Origin: Prinsepia uniflora | Lineage: Eukaryota > Streptophyta > Magnoliopsida > Rosales > Rosaceae | Assembly (NCBI GenBank): GCA_032719365.1 | Contig: CM064871.1 | Span: forward strand, 65,918,416-65,982,415 | Direction of reading: 5' to 3' | DNA length: 64,000 nucleotides | In this document: one piece after another, positions 21,913 to 34,574 of the stretch | How the letters are laid out: the number at the start of each line of letters is the position of its first letter | How positions within the stretch are numbered: the first letter of the stretch is position 1 | The notes under the pieces: generated by a model | What the model was told of the DNA's origin: nothing | Seen by the model: only the letters and a program-made list of their open reading frames with translations | Database searches by the model: none | Made by a program: the position numbers and the translations under genes

Positions 21913-24900
21913 TGTTAGGACTCGTCCCAATCCCCCAGGGATTAATGCGGGACGCGCCTGATCCCGTCTGACACAGAGTGTCAGATAAGGGAAAATTCCG
22001 ACTTTAGCCTGATCAGGGCTTCAGAGTACGTCAGGATCCGGAAGAGGAGTATGATGTCTCGGTCTCTGATACAACCCGCATCCGCGATCAACCTGAAGGG
22101 CAGTCAAAATATTAAAAGCTGTGAGTGGACAAAACAAAGAACTTATAAAAACATTTTCAAGAAAAGACAGATATTTATACCCTTCACTAAAAAGCATGCA
22201 TGCATTCGGAAATCAGTTATCAAACCATTAGGGCCTTGGCCCAAAATCGTAAATGAAACCAATCATACGTGCCACTGCCCAAATCAATGTGGGACTCAGC
22301 CAAAAACCAGTATATCATATAGTATATATCACATAACCAATCCTATCACGGTTTCCAAAGCTACGCGCGTGTTTCCCGGGGTCTCAAATCCCAAGTCTCC
22401 CCAGGGTCCACCCAGGTCATTGTCCGTAGATCAATGACCCTCCCTAGGGGTTATAATCCATAAGCCTTCCTGAGAGCAAGGTACCCAACGGGGGCGACTC
22501 CACTCAGTTAGTGCTCCGTGATTACTTCGGGGTACACCCAGGCCAACGACCCTCCCCGGAAGGGACAAACCATAAATAAGGACGGTATATGAAAATCTAT
22601 ATCGAAATCATTCTTAAAACCTTTCAAAGGATTCATGCCCGGTCCCCATAAACCGTCATGAACCCAGAAATCCATTTAGGGTCCTAGACCCGAAATCACA
22701 AACGTAAACCAACTGGGCCTCAAGCCCAAACTCAAAATTAACTAGGCATCGAACCTGATATCTCAGGATCAGTCACGATTCCAATCATATGGATGCATGC
22801 AACCATCCGTCCAGGACCGCTCTGGTATGTCACCAAGAACATATCAACCGACGCGACTACCTCTAGATCATGGTGCACACATCACCGATCGATCTTCTGA
22901 ACCGTCAAGACTCTGAAGTCGAACCTCTAGTGGTTGCTCGATAATGGGACGTGCATTGTGACCTCTTCGGAAGGAACGCATCCCAAATGGGTCTCAATAG
23001 GGCCACATGCCTGAGACAAAACCAAATGGGTCTCATGCCCGAGTTTTACCTTTTCAAATCCAAAACCATTTCATTTAAAACTGAAACCACAAATACGTAT
23101 AAGCACCGTATAAAACTGAAAACCTCAAAATACGTGCCAATACGTAAACACACACAAATGCACTAATGGAATCACAAAACATAATCATAAAAGCTTATAA
23201 ACATTTATGCATGCATCAAATTAGAAAACAAGGTCCACTCACAGACCCTCCGAGCTGTCATCTTGATACGCGCAACAAACGCCTCTCCCGGGCCAATCAC
23301 CGTCTCTGGGGTTCCCGAACCTGTCCAAATCGTAATAGAGGGTTACTAACTACTTAAATAACCCCTAATTAAAGCCCCGTAACTTTCCGGAATTTTTAAC
23401 TAATTTTAAACCTGATGTTAAACCTTCGGACACCCCGAACTATATCGAAACAATGTCAAATCGACAAGAAACTAGTCCCAAAATGTTCGTTACATCGAAT
23501 AGATGATTTCACATGTTGTAACCTTCCCCAAAAAGTGGGCCACGTACCCACACACGCCGTTTGAAGTCCCTGTGTGTAACGACCCGTCCCGAATATCGGG
23601 ATTAAATATTAATTACTTATGGTTTAGAATGACTAATCTGAGATTAGTTGAGTGAAATCGGATGAAATGTATAAAATGACCGTTTTGCCCCTGGGCGTGG
23701 CAAAATAATGACTTTTAGTTCGGGCAATCAAATGGACTTTGACCAATGACTGTGACGTAGTTCGGGACGTCACGAGTTCATAGACAAGTGGCACGTCCGA
23801 TTCTGACATTCGAGGAGGAAGTTATGACGTTTGGAAGTGGAGGGGTATTTTGGGGAAACTTTCGACATGACTTTTGTCCCATTTAATGTAATGAAAATTT
23901 TGGCACTGGTTTCGAGAAAATCAGATATCAATTCGATATTATTCGGGACGTTCGAAGGTTTGAATCGAGTTTAAAAATAGTTAAAAATTTGAGAAAATTA
24001 CGGGGCTTTAATAGGAGGTTAATGAAGAGGTTAGTGACCCTTTAGTGTATTTTGGACAGGTTTGGAACTCCCGGTGATAGTGGTGTGGCCCGGGAAGGCC
24101 CATGGCACGCGTATCGAGGTGCAGGCTAACAGGCTAACAGTTTTATTGTGATTTTACGTGCTTGTGGTTTCATGAATGATGTGATGAAATGGTTTTGAAA
24201 TTGGAAAGATGAACTCGAGCATGAGACCCAATTGTTTGGAAACCTCGGACTTGGGAGTCCAGTTGAGGTACGTAATCGGGCCGAGGGCCCAGTTGCTTTA
24301 TGAAATCGAGTCAGGGGCCCAGTTGTTTACGAAATCGGGTTGAGACCCATTTGAGTTATATTATCGGGCCAGGGGCCTAGTTGATTTACGAAAATGGGCG
24401 AGGGGCCCGGTTGATTTATGAAATTGGGTCGTGGGCCCAATTGGTTTACGAAATCGGGCATGAGGTCCAGTTGGGTTATAAATGTGATTTCGGGTCTGGG
24501 ACCCTATGTTTAATAAATGTGATTTCGGGTCGGGGACCCTAAATGGAATTGCGATGTTTTATGGAGATTTCGGGCAGGGCCCATTGAAATGTTATGAAAT
24601 GATTTGATAAAACTGTTTTCCATATACCATCTTGATACGAGGATATGTGATGGTCTCCTCCAAGTGTCTGGGACACTGGGGAAGTCACGGTGCATTTCCT
24701 ACGAGGGGTCATTGTAGGGAGCTACTGGACCGTATAGTGACTCAGGAGCAGGATTGCTATGATTAGACGGCTGGGACGTTAAACATTTGGGATGTCAGAG
24801 ATATTGACCCGGAGAGACCTCGGGCAATACGCGTTGCTTATTACTGTGAGATATGACATCTGGGACATCAAGCGTCTGGGACGCTAGGCATCTGGGATAC

Positions 24901-26168
24901 CAGAGATGGTAATGTGGTAAATATGGATTATTGGATCTATGAAATGGTTTTTCGGTTGGATTTGTATTTATGGATTTAGGCAGTGGCCCACTTGGTTTTG
25001 TATTTACAGATTTGGTATTCTATAGTTTGGGCTGAGTTCCCACACTTGGTTTTGAGTTACGGTTTTTGGGCTAAGGCCGTAATGGCTATTTGAGTAAATG
25101 TTTTGATTACTGGTTTTCGAGCCATGCATACGTTTTAGTGAAGGGCATAAATGTCTTTATGAAATGTATTTATGAACTTATTTATTTTCGTTCACTCACA
25201 ACCTTTGTTGTTTTTAATGCCCTTCAGGTTGATCACGGATGTGACTGCAGCAGAGACAGGGACATCGCATACCTCTTCCATCGATCCCTGCGCACTCTGG
25301 AAGCCCCGAGTGGGCAGTGGCATTAGGTTATCCCTTGTCTGAAACTTCGTGTCAGATGGGAGCATGTCACATTCCACGGTAATCCCAGGGGGATTGGGAT
25401 GGGTCGTGTCACTGCGCGTGGGAGCCATGAGCCGGGCACTGTGTAGTCATCTTCAACCTTGAGACAGACCAGTCTAAATCGGTTTTCTACGCGGCTAGTC
25501 CAACTGAACCAGCGGAGCCAGTTAAGACTTCTACCTAAATCAAATTTTGTCTGTTTTCTTCGATTGTACCTCTGTTCTGGGCTTTCTCCGCCATCCAAGG
25601 AGGTTGGCCGTCCTGCCACCGCCTCTCATCATCATCGTCTCATTCTCGGCCTCGCTCTCACTCTCAGTCCTTCAGTCATCATGGTAGGGGGTGATACGAG
25701 GTGGTGTTTGTGCGAGATCGGGTTGTTTGTGTTTGGTGGGAAAGATCGAACAGGAAAGGAAGGGATGGATATGCATGTGTCTGTTTTAAATGGGCAATGG
25801 ATGGGTGACACTTGTCACTCATCCATTGGGCCTGTCTAAATTATCTAGGCTCCACTGAATGACAAAAGTCCCCAGTTTCGTAAAACGTGAAATAGTTCCA
25901 CGGAAGTTCCGTGAATGGTAATTTTTTCGTCTAATGTCCGATTTCGACGTGCCGCTTTTCTATAGAGTTGTATCGACCCGATCTACGTAACAGTCCTCAG
26001 CCCTCGACCATCGGACCTCCTAGGTCAAAAGTCAACTTTTTGCACTCGTTCATGGGCAAAATCGTAATTTCGCGCTGAACGTCTGCAATCCTCGACTAAT
26101 CCCCAATTATCCATACTAATCCATAATTAGTCTTCATCTAATCCCGGAATTCGGGATGGGTTGTTACA
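21913..26168 (-). mobile_element. 3' LTR of element G, split by solo LTR H
   Basis: About 2414 bp without H. Ends are TGTTAGGACTCG and GGGTTGTTACA. Minus-strand modules are an acceptor-like CTG (22093-22095), GTGAGTGGAC (22121-22130), ATGCATGCAT (22196 and 23207), GTCCACTCAC (23233-23242), the core block (about 23405-23570), and a 34-bp palindrome CAATGGATGGGTGACA/TGTCACTCATCCATTG at 25795-25828. Confidence 0.88.
23575..25411 (+). mobile_element. solo LTR H (1837 bp), internally deleted
   Basis: It starts TGTAACGACCCGTCCCG and ends GGGTCGTGTCA. Flanks CTGTG (23570-23574) and CTGCG (25412-25416) differ only at a CpG. Inverted GTGACGT/ACGTCAC lies at 23752-23773. About 1 kb usually found between the U3 block and the core (including the GC hairpin), and later the GTGAGTGGAC motif, is missing. 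GGGCC-type hairpins fill 24195-24560. GTTCACTCAC (25189-25198) and CCTTCAG ending at 25227 remain. Confidence 0.9.
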
Positions 26169-26723
26169 ACCTCCCCTCCTTAAATAATTTCGTCCCCAAA
26201 ATTCAAATCGACCTAATTCCACAACCCACTGTGGAATCCAATCATGTCTCCGCACACGGGCACTCTCGTGTAAAGGTTCACGTCTGACACAGCCACACTT
26301 CAGCTTGTAAGTCTCACTCGAGATGAATGTCGACGTCTTGCTTGTCACTTAAACAGTTCGTAACCGTAATCCATCATTCAGAGGAGTACCATTTCCCCTC
26401 TAACATCTTCTAAGTCCACGACCACGACCACGATCGTGACTAGCCGGTAACGCTCGGCTGCACTGCGCTTTCGTTGCGCTACTCTAATCTCGACATGCTC
26501 TCGAGTACTTGTATCTCATCTCACATCACTCAACGATCTCCATTGAAATCTCAGCCCACCCTGAGTCTCAACTATCGTACTACTCATCCTATCGACACAA
26601 AATCGACGTCTCACCCATCCAGGGTGTATATGGGATCCTAAATCGACTATTTTTCTCAGCAGAGAAAATACTATACACTAAAGGGTTCCCTTGTCACAGA
26701 GGAGTCGTTTTGAAAAACAACTG

Positions 26724-29536
26724 TGACACGACCCATCTCAATCCCCCAGGGATTAACATGGGATGCGTCATGCTCCTTTCTGACACGGAGTGTCAGACAA
26801 GGGTTAATACGTACCTAAGCCCATACGGGGCTCCCAAAGTGCGCCAGGATCGGTGGAGGAGTGTGATGTCTCGGTCTCTGCTACAGCCCGCATCCGTGAT
26901 CAATCTGAAGGGCAAATCAACCATTCAGAACTATGAGTGGACGAAAATCAACAATTTCATAAAAAAGATATTTAAGCCCTTGACTAAAAAGTATGCATGC
27001 AACAGAAATCAGTAATCGAAACATTTACTCAATAAGCAATTAGGGCCTTAGCGAAAAACCGTAAATCCAAAACCAAGTGGGCCACTGCCCAAATCCATGA
27101 ACACAAATCCAACCGAGTACCATTTCATAGATTCAATAGTCCATATTTACCACATAACCATCCTCGGCATCCCAGATGCCTAGCGTCCCAGAAGCTTGAC
27201 GTCCCAGACGTCATATATCACAGTAATAAGCAACGCGTGCTACATGGGGTCTCTCCGGGATAATATCTCTAACATCCCAAACGTCAAATCATAGCATTCC
27301 TGCTCCTGAGTCACTATACGGTTCGATAGCTCCGTATAATGACCCCTCGCAGGCAATGCACCGTGACTTCCCAAGTGTCCCAGACACCTGGAGGAGACCA
27401 TCACATATCCTCGTATCAAGATGGTACATGGAAAACAGTTTTACAAAGCCATTTCAAAACATCACAAAGGGCCCTGCCCGAAATCTCCATAAAGCATCAC
27501 AAATCCATTTAGGGTCTCCGACCCGAAATCACATTTATGAAACATAGGGTCCCAGACCCGAAATCACATTTATAAAATCCAACTGGGCCTCATGCCCGAT
27601 TTTGTAAACCACGAGGCCCCCGGCCCGATCACAGAACTCAAAAGGGTCTCAACACAATTTCGTAAACCAAATGGACCCCTAGCCTAATCATATAACTCAA
27701 ATGGGTCTCATGCCCAAGTTCATCTTTCCAAAACCAAAATCACATTTATAAAATCCAACTGGGCCTCATGCTTGATTTTGTAAACCACGAGGCCCCCGGC
27801 CCGATCACAGAACTCAAAAAGGTCTCAACACAATTTCGTAAATCAAATGGACCCCTAGCCTAATCATATAACTCAAATGGGTCTCATGCCCAAGTTCATC
27901 TTTCCGAAACCAAAATCGTATCATAGAACCATTATTAAACTCACAATCACAAAGCAATAGCATAAGCTCGTAACCTCGAAATACGTATAAATACGGGATT
28001 ACCTCGAAATACGTGCCATCATGTAAACCACCAATGCCACAATCATCATCATAGAAATCACGTATGTAAATCATATAAAATAGTTATGCATGCATCATAT
28101 TTTAGAAAACGAAGTCCAGTCACAGACCGTCCTACGTTGCCGCCTAGATACGCGTGCCAAAAGTCCTCCCGGGCCGCATCACTATCATCGGGACTTCCAA
28201 ACCTTTCCAAATCATACTACAGGGTTATTAACCTCTTCATTAACCTCCTACTAAAGCCCCATAATTTTTTTCAAATTTTTAACTATTTTTATACTCGATT
28301 CTAAACCTTCGAACGTCCCAAACAATATCGAAACGGTGTTTGATCGACACGAAACCAATCCCAAAATATTCGTTACATCGAAGAGATTGAAAGTCATGTT
28401 GAACACTTGGCCCAAAAGTGCTCCACGCACCCCCACGCGCAATGAACAGTGTCATCGTCAACCTTGGGTGAACTCGGTTCACATGGTTTTTCGGTTTGAC
28501 CGAACCGACGAACCGATCCGGCCGGTTCTCAGCCAATATCCAACCATTTTCCTCCCTGTTTCTTCCTATGTCATCATCTTAGCCTAATCTAGAGTTCTAA
28601 GGACTCGAAAACTAGAAAAAGGTTCAAGATTTTCACTTGTGATGCCAAACCCGAAACCCAGAAATTAGGTCGGCCTCCACATCGACTCAGGCCATCCCTT
28701 GCCTCGAAACCACGTCCATTGCACTCGTCTAGGTTCCTAGAAAATTTTTGGATCAACCCCAACGGTTAACACACGTTCAAATTTCGATTTCCATTTTTCG
28801 TTTCGAAACTGGTTATGGTTTCTTTCCTCCACCGTCATCCCCACCGTGCCCAGCTCACCATCGTGTCGTCCTCGAACTCTCAGTCTCTCAGCAGTCCTTC
28901 ACACGAGCACAAGGATGCAAATATGGTGGTGGTGTGGTGTGTCGCGTGTTTTGAGGGTGAAGAGTAAATGGTGATCGGGTTTTGGAGAAGAAATATAAAG
29001 ACTAAAAAGGATGATGACTGATATCGTTATGGACGGTCAGGATGGGAGGGAGAGATAGAGATGAAGATAATGAGTGGTGGAGATGAAAGGAGAGTGAAAT
29101 TATAATTTAATTAGGGTAATAATATTTTAATGTTTAGATCCACCTTTTAGGGGTATTGACTAATGGGATGAGTGACAAGTGTCACTCATCCAAGGGTCCC
29201 ACTAAAAATATCTACCAAATCAAAATTAATTCATATTTTATTCGGATCCCGAAACATAAATCTCCAATTTCGATCTTATGACCATAACTTCTCCGTCCGA
29301 TGTCCGATTTCGACGTGCCGCCTGTCTACGGACTCTTGACGTCCCGATCTACGTCACGGTCATCAGTCCTCATACGTTTGACTCCTCGAGCCAAAAGTTA
29401 ACATTTTGCCCACAACTAGGGGCAAAATGGTCATTCTTCACCGTCCGTCCAATTTCACTCAACTAATCACCGATTAATCTCATTAATCCTTCATTAGTCA
29501 CTAATCTAATCTTGGAATTCGGGACGGGTCGTTACA
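26724..29536 (-). mobile_element. solo LTR I (2813 bp), nested in G interior
   Basis: It begins TGACACGACCC and ends GGGTCGTTACA, with perfect AACTG duplications (26719-26723 and 29537-29541). Minus-strand modules: ATGAGTGGAC (26933), GTCCAGTCAC (28114-28123), GGGCC-type hairpins (about 27470-27900, part of which is tandemly duplicated at 27555-27720 and 27745-27900), the palindrome GGATGAGTGACA/TGTCACTCATCC (29165-29190) and TTGACGT/ACGTCAC (about 29337-29358). Confidence 0.92.
28251..28442 (-). CDS. conserved small ORF in LTR I (63 aa)
   Basis: Function unknown. The minus-strand frame reads NMTFNLFDVTNILGLVS, then a Ser/Asn-rich SNTVSILFG, then EGL and an IKIVKN tail, and stops. This aligns residue by residue without gaps to the J and N copies, including the KIVKN end that A and L lack. 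Confidence 0.35.
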   Translation of the reverse strand: MRVGVRGALLGQVFNMTFNLFDVTNILGLVSCRSNTVSILFGTFEGLESSIKIVKNLKKIMGL

Positions 29537-30595
29537 AACTGACCCATGCTCGAAATGTGGGTCAATTTTCCAATTTGATTTCCTATACCCATGTTCTTTC
29601 TGTACACCAGCATGCATGTCTGGCTTAGTGTCAGGCACTCACGCTAACCAATGCGGTCTATTCGAACCACGTCTACCAAGATGCACCATTCCGAATCTTG
29701 CTTCCGCCTCTTCATGACCAAGACAGTATGGCTACACTCTCTGCATCTCCAATATCTAATTTGTCATCTCACCAACTATGCTAAGGGATCCTTCAAGAGT
29801 CTCACAATACGATTCTCCTCTGCTCCTAGCTTAGCATAAACAGCAAGGCAAAATCACTCCAATGACGACCAGACCTTGGTCTACTCGTCCCAAGGTCGCC
29901 ACAATCACCTCAAATAATCTCGATCATCCTGATCGTTACCATATGACTCGATCTCACTCACATCGGGCACTCACTTGTCACATCCATTCACGCCAAAAAC
30001 TTTCTACCCGAAGTCAATCAAATTTGACCCACAACCTAGGTGTTCGATTCTTACACCCTCTTTGAACCCTTTAGCTATCAAATCACTCCTCGTCATCCCA
30101 CCTAGGTAAGGATCAAGGAGAATCCAAGATGATGACACCAAAGTTCATCCTAAGTCATCCTCCAGCACCCAGCACTATCTGCTAAAGAACAGAAAACGAG
30201 AAGTCTCCTTCATCGACTTTGGTATCGAACGTAGTTGCAACCGTGTTGGAAGTATACCTAAATTTTCCAATTACTGAGCTAGTGGAAAAAGCGAAGTCCT
30301 CCTCCAACTAGGAGTATTCTCTGATAATTACTGTAATGCTTAGTCCATTCCTTCCGAACTAAACACTTCCATCCTTTCTGACCAATGACAACTGTGGATA
30401 ACTATTGTAATGACCCATTCTATTTCTTACCATCAGATTTCTCCTCAAACAAGCGTACACGAAACTCAGGAGGTATGGTCAACCGCAGTCAACCAAAACC
30501 ATCTCCATCACAATTTCCAAGAATCCAAACTAGTAGACAAATCTTCTTCTTCGTGTAGTGGTAGAAACCAACCATGAGCACATCACGACTGAGAT

Positions 30596-33558
30596 TGACA
30601 CGACCCACCCTCAATCCCCCGAGATTAAGGGTTAAGTCATGCTCCCATCTAACTTATGAGTGACATGAAGGCTGAAATGACTTCCAACCTCCGTGTGACA
30701 CGTAAGTCGGACAAGGGATTCTTGACTGAACCGCTCAAAACTTCCGAACTTCCTAGAGCACGCAGACTCTACTGTGGATCGTGTATGTGATGTCTCCGTC
30801 TCTCTCGATCAACAGCCCGCTCTGCAACAACCTGGAGGGTATCGAAAACACAAAAAGACTGTGAGTGGACACAAATAAAGTATTCGAAAACAGTTCAATA
30901 AAACAATTACATTTATACCCTCCATTTAAAAACCAATGCATGCATATCAAACCATTCCATAAAACCATTCTATATTCAGGTGATTCAAACGTTTAAGAAA
31001 AACCGAACTCATTTTCCTTTCTCAAATCCCGGGCCTCAGCCCAAAACCATCAATATCCGTTCATCGGGGCATAGCCCAAAACATCGGAAAACCATTATGA
31101 ACAACCATCATCATCAAATCTCAGTGAAATCCAAAACACATTTGAAACCACATTTCCATCCATCGAACCTGCTGGATCTATCCGAGTCTTTAAACTCAAT
31201 CCAGACCTCAATATAATCCGAGTCTTTAAACTTCCGAGTCTTTAAACTCAATAGGCCTACGGAGGAAATATCAATATCCGAGTCTTTAAACTATCGAGTC
31301 TTTAAACTCAATCCGGGTCTTTAAACCAAATCCGAGCCCGCCCCCATCATAATCATATCCGGGTCTTTAAACCCAATAACCAGATCCAGCAAATCCAATC
31401 CAAAAACCATTTGAAAACCATTATCCATTTCTGAATCTGAATCTGAAACCATCATTCCGTAAGCTAGCATCCAGAAAAATCGTTCTGAACCCAAATTCGG
31501 AAATCCATTTCCAAGTTCTAAAACCGAATCCAAAATCGTCATCCTGAAATCCGTTTTCAAAACCCGAAATCACGTTTATCAAAATTACTTTTATGAACTG
31601 GGCTTCAAGCCTGAAATCACTTTCCAAAATCCATTTTAAATCATTGAAATCAAATCATCTTTCAAATCCCAAAATCAAATCATCGAAACCATCGTCAAAC
31701 CGTAGCAGAAAACCGTATCTCGGAAAACGTGTACTTTCTTAAATGTCTCGAAATACGTGTAAAATTATAAATCACCAAGATCATAATCATAGCCATAGAA
31801 TCACGTATAGAAAACATATAAAAAAATATATGCATGCATCATAAGTTAGAAAGTAAAGTCCACTCACAGACCATTAACGTCGCCACCTCGACACTCGCGC
31901 ACTTAAGCTGTTCCCGGCTAATTCGATATCACCAGCTTTCCCGAACCTGTCCAAATCCCATAAGAAGGTTACTAACTACTTCATTAAGCTTCTACTAAGT
32001 CCTTGTAATTTTTTCGAATTTTTAACTATTTTTAACCGAGCCTTAAAACCTTCGGACATCCCGAAACATGTCGAGACGATGTCTGATCGACTCAAAACCA
32101 GTGCCAAAATGTTTGTTCCATCGAATATGTTAAAAGTCATGTTGAAACCTTCCCCAAAAGGAGCCCCATGTGCCCTCACGCGGCGCCCAAAGGGGTTGCG
32201 CGTGGGAGCCACGCACCTTACTGTTCATTGTCTCATTCTTCTCGCCAACCCGGTTCAGACCGGTTCGAACCGGCTCGGTTCGACCGAATCGGCTCGGTTC
32301 GATCGAACCGGCATAGGCGGTTTTATCCATTTTTTCCATTTTTTTCATTCGGTTTAATCTCATTAATGTCTTCCTAGCCTAACCAATTGTTCTAGCTATT
32401 GAAAACATGAAAAACCAGCTAGGGAAATACCTCCTCGAACGTTCAACTTTTCTTCGATTTGTCCCCCCTCTGTTTCCAGGTTCTAGGCCATCTCTGTCCA
32501 TAATTCCAAGTCCCTTAGCTTCCTTTAGGCGTCCAAACCCTCATCCAAAGAACCAATATGATTAGTAAGCATCAGAAACAAAGTTGCCATTTTCAACCTT
32601 AAATGAACCAGTTAGTCGAAAGTGTACTTACCAGGCCTCTCTGGCCTTGAATACGGGCTCAAACAACTCCCTAGACTTCCAGCAACTCATTCCCAGCCAC
32701 TACCTTGATCAAATCCCATGAGAACAGGAGTTAGCATTTTAATTTGAAAAACAGGATTCACGGCTTAGTTCAGGGTTGTCAACACATCACGCCGTCGTGG
32801 ACAGCCGTGCCACCATCGTCATCGGCGTCTCATCATCCTCAATTCTATTCATTCACCAATCCAAGGCATTTGATGAAGATCGAAGGGGTTGTATATGTGG
32901 AGTCCTCACGGTTACACAATACTCTGTTTTTCAACCCGTGCCACCATTGTTCAAATATGTCCTAATGTTTCCACAACCTTCCAGATAAGGCCATGTGTCC
33001 AATTCCCTATGGGCAGCAATTCCAAAAACAACCACGTGTCCTCATCTTGCTGGGCACAAATCCTAATGCCTCAAGAAGACCAAATGCCGCTAAAAGACAA
33101 ATTACCATTTTGCCCCTCAAGTTCCTATGCCCATAACTTTGTCATCTGAACTCCAATCGACATGTGCCGTCTGTCGTTGTATTCAGGGCATTGAGACCTA
33201 TCTAACGATACTCGAAATGCGTGAAAGTGACTTGTCATCCAAAAAGTCAATCAATTGCCCCTATTCCAACAAAATAACCAAGGTACCCTCGAACTTCCGA
33301 ACGTCATAACTTTGTCCTCGGATGTCGGAATCGGACGTGCCACCTGTCTATGAACTCGTGACGTCTCAAAATACATCACGGTCATAGGTCAAAGCCCTTT
33401 TGACCACCCGATCGAAAGGTCAATATTTTGCTCAATTCTAGGGGTAAAATCGTCATTTCGCACCGTCCGTCTGAACGCATCCAATTAGTCACCGATTAAC
33501 TTCACGAATTCACCGTTAACAATTAATCTAATCCTGATTCCCGGGACGGGTCGTTACA
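30596..33558 (-). mobile_element. solo LTR J (2963 bp), nested in G interior
   Basis: It starts TGACACGACCCACC and ends GGGTCGTTACA, with perfect GAGAT duplications (30591-30595 and 33559-33563). Minus-strand modules: GTGAGTGGAC (30861-30870), ATGCATGCAT (31830-31839), GTCCACTCAC (31859-31868), TTTAAA hairpins (31183-31372), the core block with GC hairpin (32045-32225), donor-like CTG-GTAAGT (about 32627-32635) and a decayed inverted GTGACGT pair (33358-33379). Its close relatives are N and D. Confidence 0.92.
31976..32212 (-). CDS. conserved small ORF in LTR J (78 aa)
   Basis: Function unknown. From ATG the frame reads PFGRRVRAHG, then GEGFNMTFNIFDGTNILALV, SRSDIVS, CFGMSEGF and LKIVKNSKK, and stops. 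It is one of the two best preserved copies; the N copy matches it along nearly its full length. No known domain, signal peptide or membrane segment is visible. Confidence 0.4.
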   Translation of the reverse strand: MAPTRNPFGRRVRAHGAPFGEGFNMTFNIFDGTNILALVLSRSDIVSTCFGMSEGFKARLKIVKNSKKLQGLSRSLMK

Positions 33559-34556
33559 GAGATACCCTTAACTCGTGGCAAGTCCTCTCTCCTCGTTATC
33601 ATCATCGCATCACCGCCCCGCGGAGTGCGAATCGAACCAATCCTAAGCCTTGCTTACAACGTGCAATCGTCACATACCTCTGCTCGGATCGGAAGGGATC
33701 TGCCTCCCTCATACTCCTATGACTCTAGGTATGACTATCCCTAGAATCCATACCAGAAGATGAACGTTCCCCGAACGTCCCCAGATTCTCAAAAACCATC
33801 AACAAAGCCACCCTCGATGGCGGTACCTACCACGAGCTTGTACCAACACAACCCACATACAACACCACCGAGACTCCGAATCTATGCGGTCAATTCACTG
33901 TCGGCACCAACCACTCAACACACAACGTTTACCGATCGGTCCACCTCGGAATCCAATCCATAAGTACCACTTTCTTGGTACTCGTTCGATCACTCACCAA
34001 CTAGGGTTACTAAAAACCCGGCTGCTCCCTGCAGCACGACCATCCTAACCGATTCCTTGCCCTAACTCCATAGAGTCGTCATACTCCGTTACTGGTGCTC
34101 AATCAACCAGTAACCCAATCTGAGGATCTCGTCCCTTCGTGACTCTACGGCTCCTAGCTGCTGGCCTCCACAAGAAACTTGACCATACTCCGTGCCTAAC
34201 ACTGCACAATCGCTACATGCACAAACACATCCTACCATGCCACTCAACTGTCCTGACTCTCAGAGCGTCATCATGAGTCCATTAGTTCACTGGATCCTAT
34301 CTCTAGTAACTATGCGGCTCTAAGCCGTCGGATTCGCACGAATATCGATCCTACTCGAGATCTACTTCCTCACGAAAAATGCGGCATCCTATGCCAATCG
34401 AACCCTAAACAATCGTACCACGTGCCAAACGAAATCTAACCAGGATTCGATTCCACTGAATCCTCCTACTCTTACCCTAACTATCAAGTTGATGACAGGT
34501 TGTTACTACTGCAGAGACATCACATCCTCAACCTGTGCACCACTCTGAGAGCAAAA

Positions 34557-34572
34557 CCTCGCTCTGATACCA
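34557..34572 (-). promoter_or_regulatory. primer binding site of element G (initiator-Met tRNA)
   Basis: The minus strand reads TGGTATCAGAGCGAGG two bases after the 5' LTR end. The first twelve bases match the complement of the initiator-Met tRNA 3' end, the usual primer of plant Ty3/gypsy elements. Confidence 0.9.
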
Positions 34573-34574
34573 CT

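Larger units (their letters stand above)
26169..34574 (-). mobile_element. non-coding interior of element G
   Basis: Parts are 26169-26723, 29542-30595 and 33564-34574. The PPT (reverse complement of CCTCCCCTCCTT) abuts the 3' LTR. No frame longer than background matches a retroelement protein. Near the PBS end two strong hairpins are visible: GTTACTGGT...ACCAGTAAC (34088-34114) and AAGTACCA...TGGTACTC (33962-33982). They lie where packaging or dimerisation signals would be expected, but that role is inferred. Confidence 0.8.

Noticed and set aside
26509..27015. 168-codon open frame on the plus strand
   Set aside because: It crosses the G interior / LTR I boundary and runs antisense to both; chance frame.
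34557..34572. A tRNA gene
   Set aside because: Only the tRNA-complementary primer binding site is present, with no cloverleaf.
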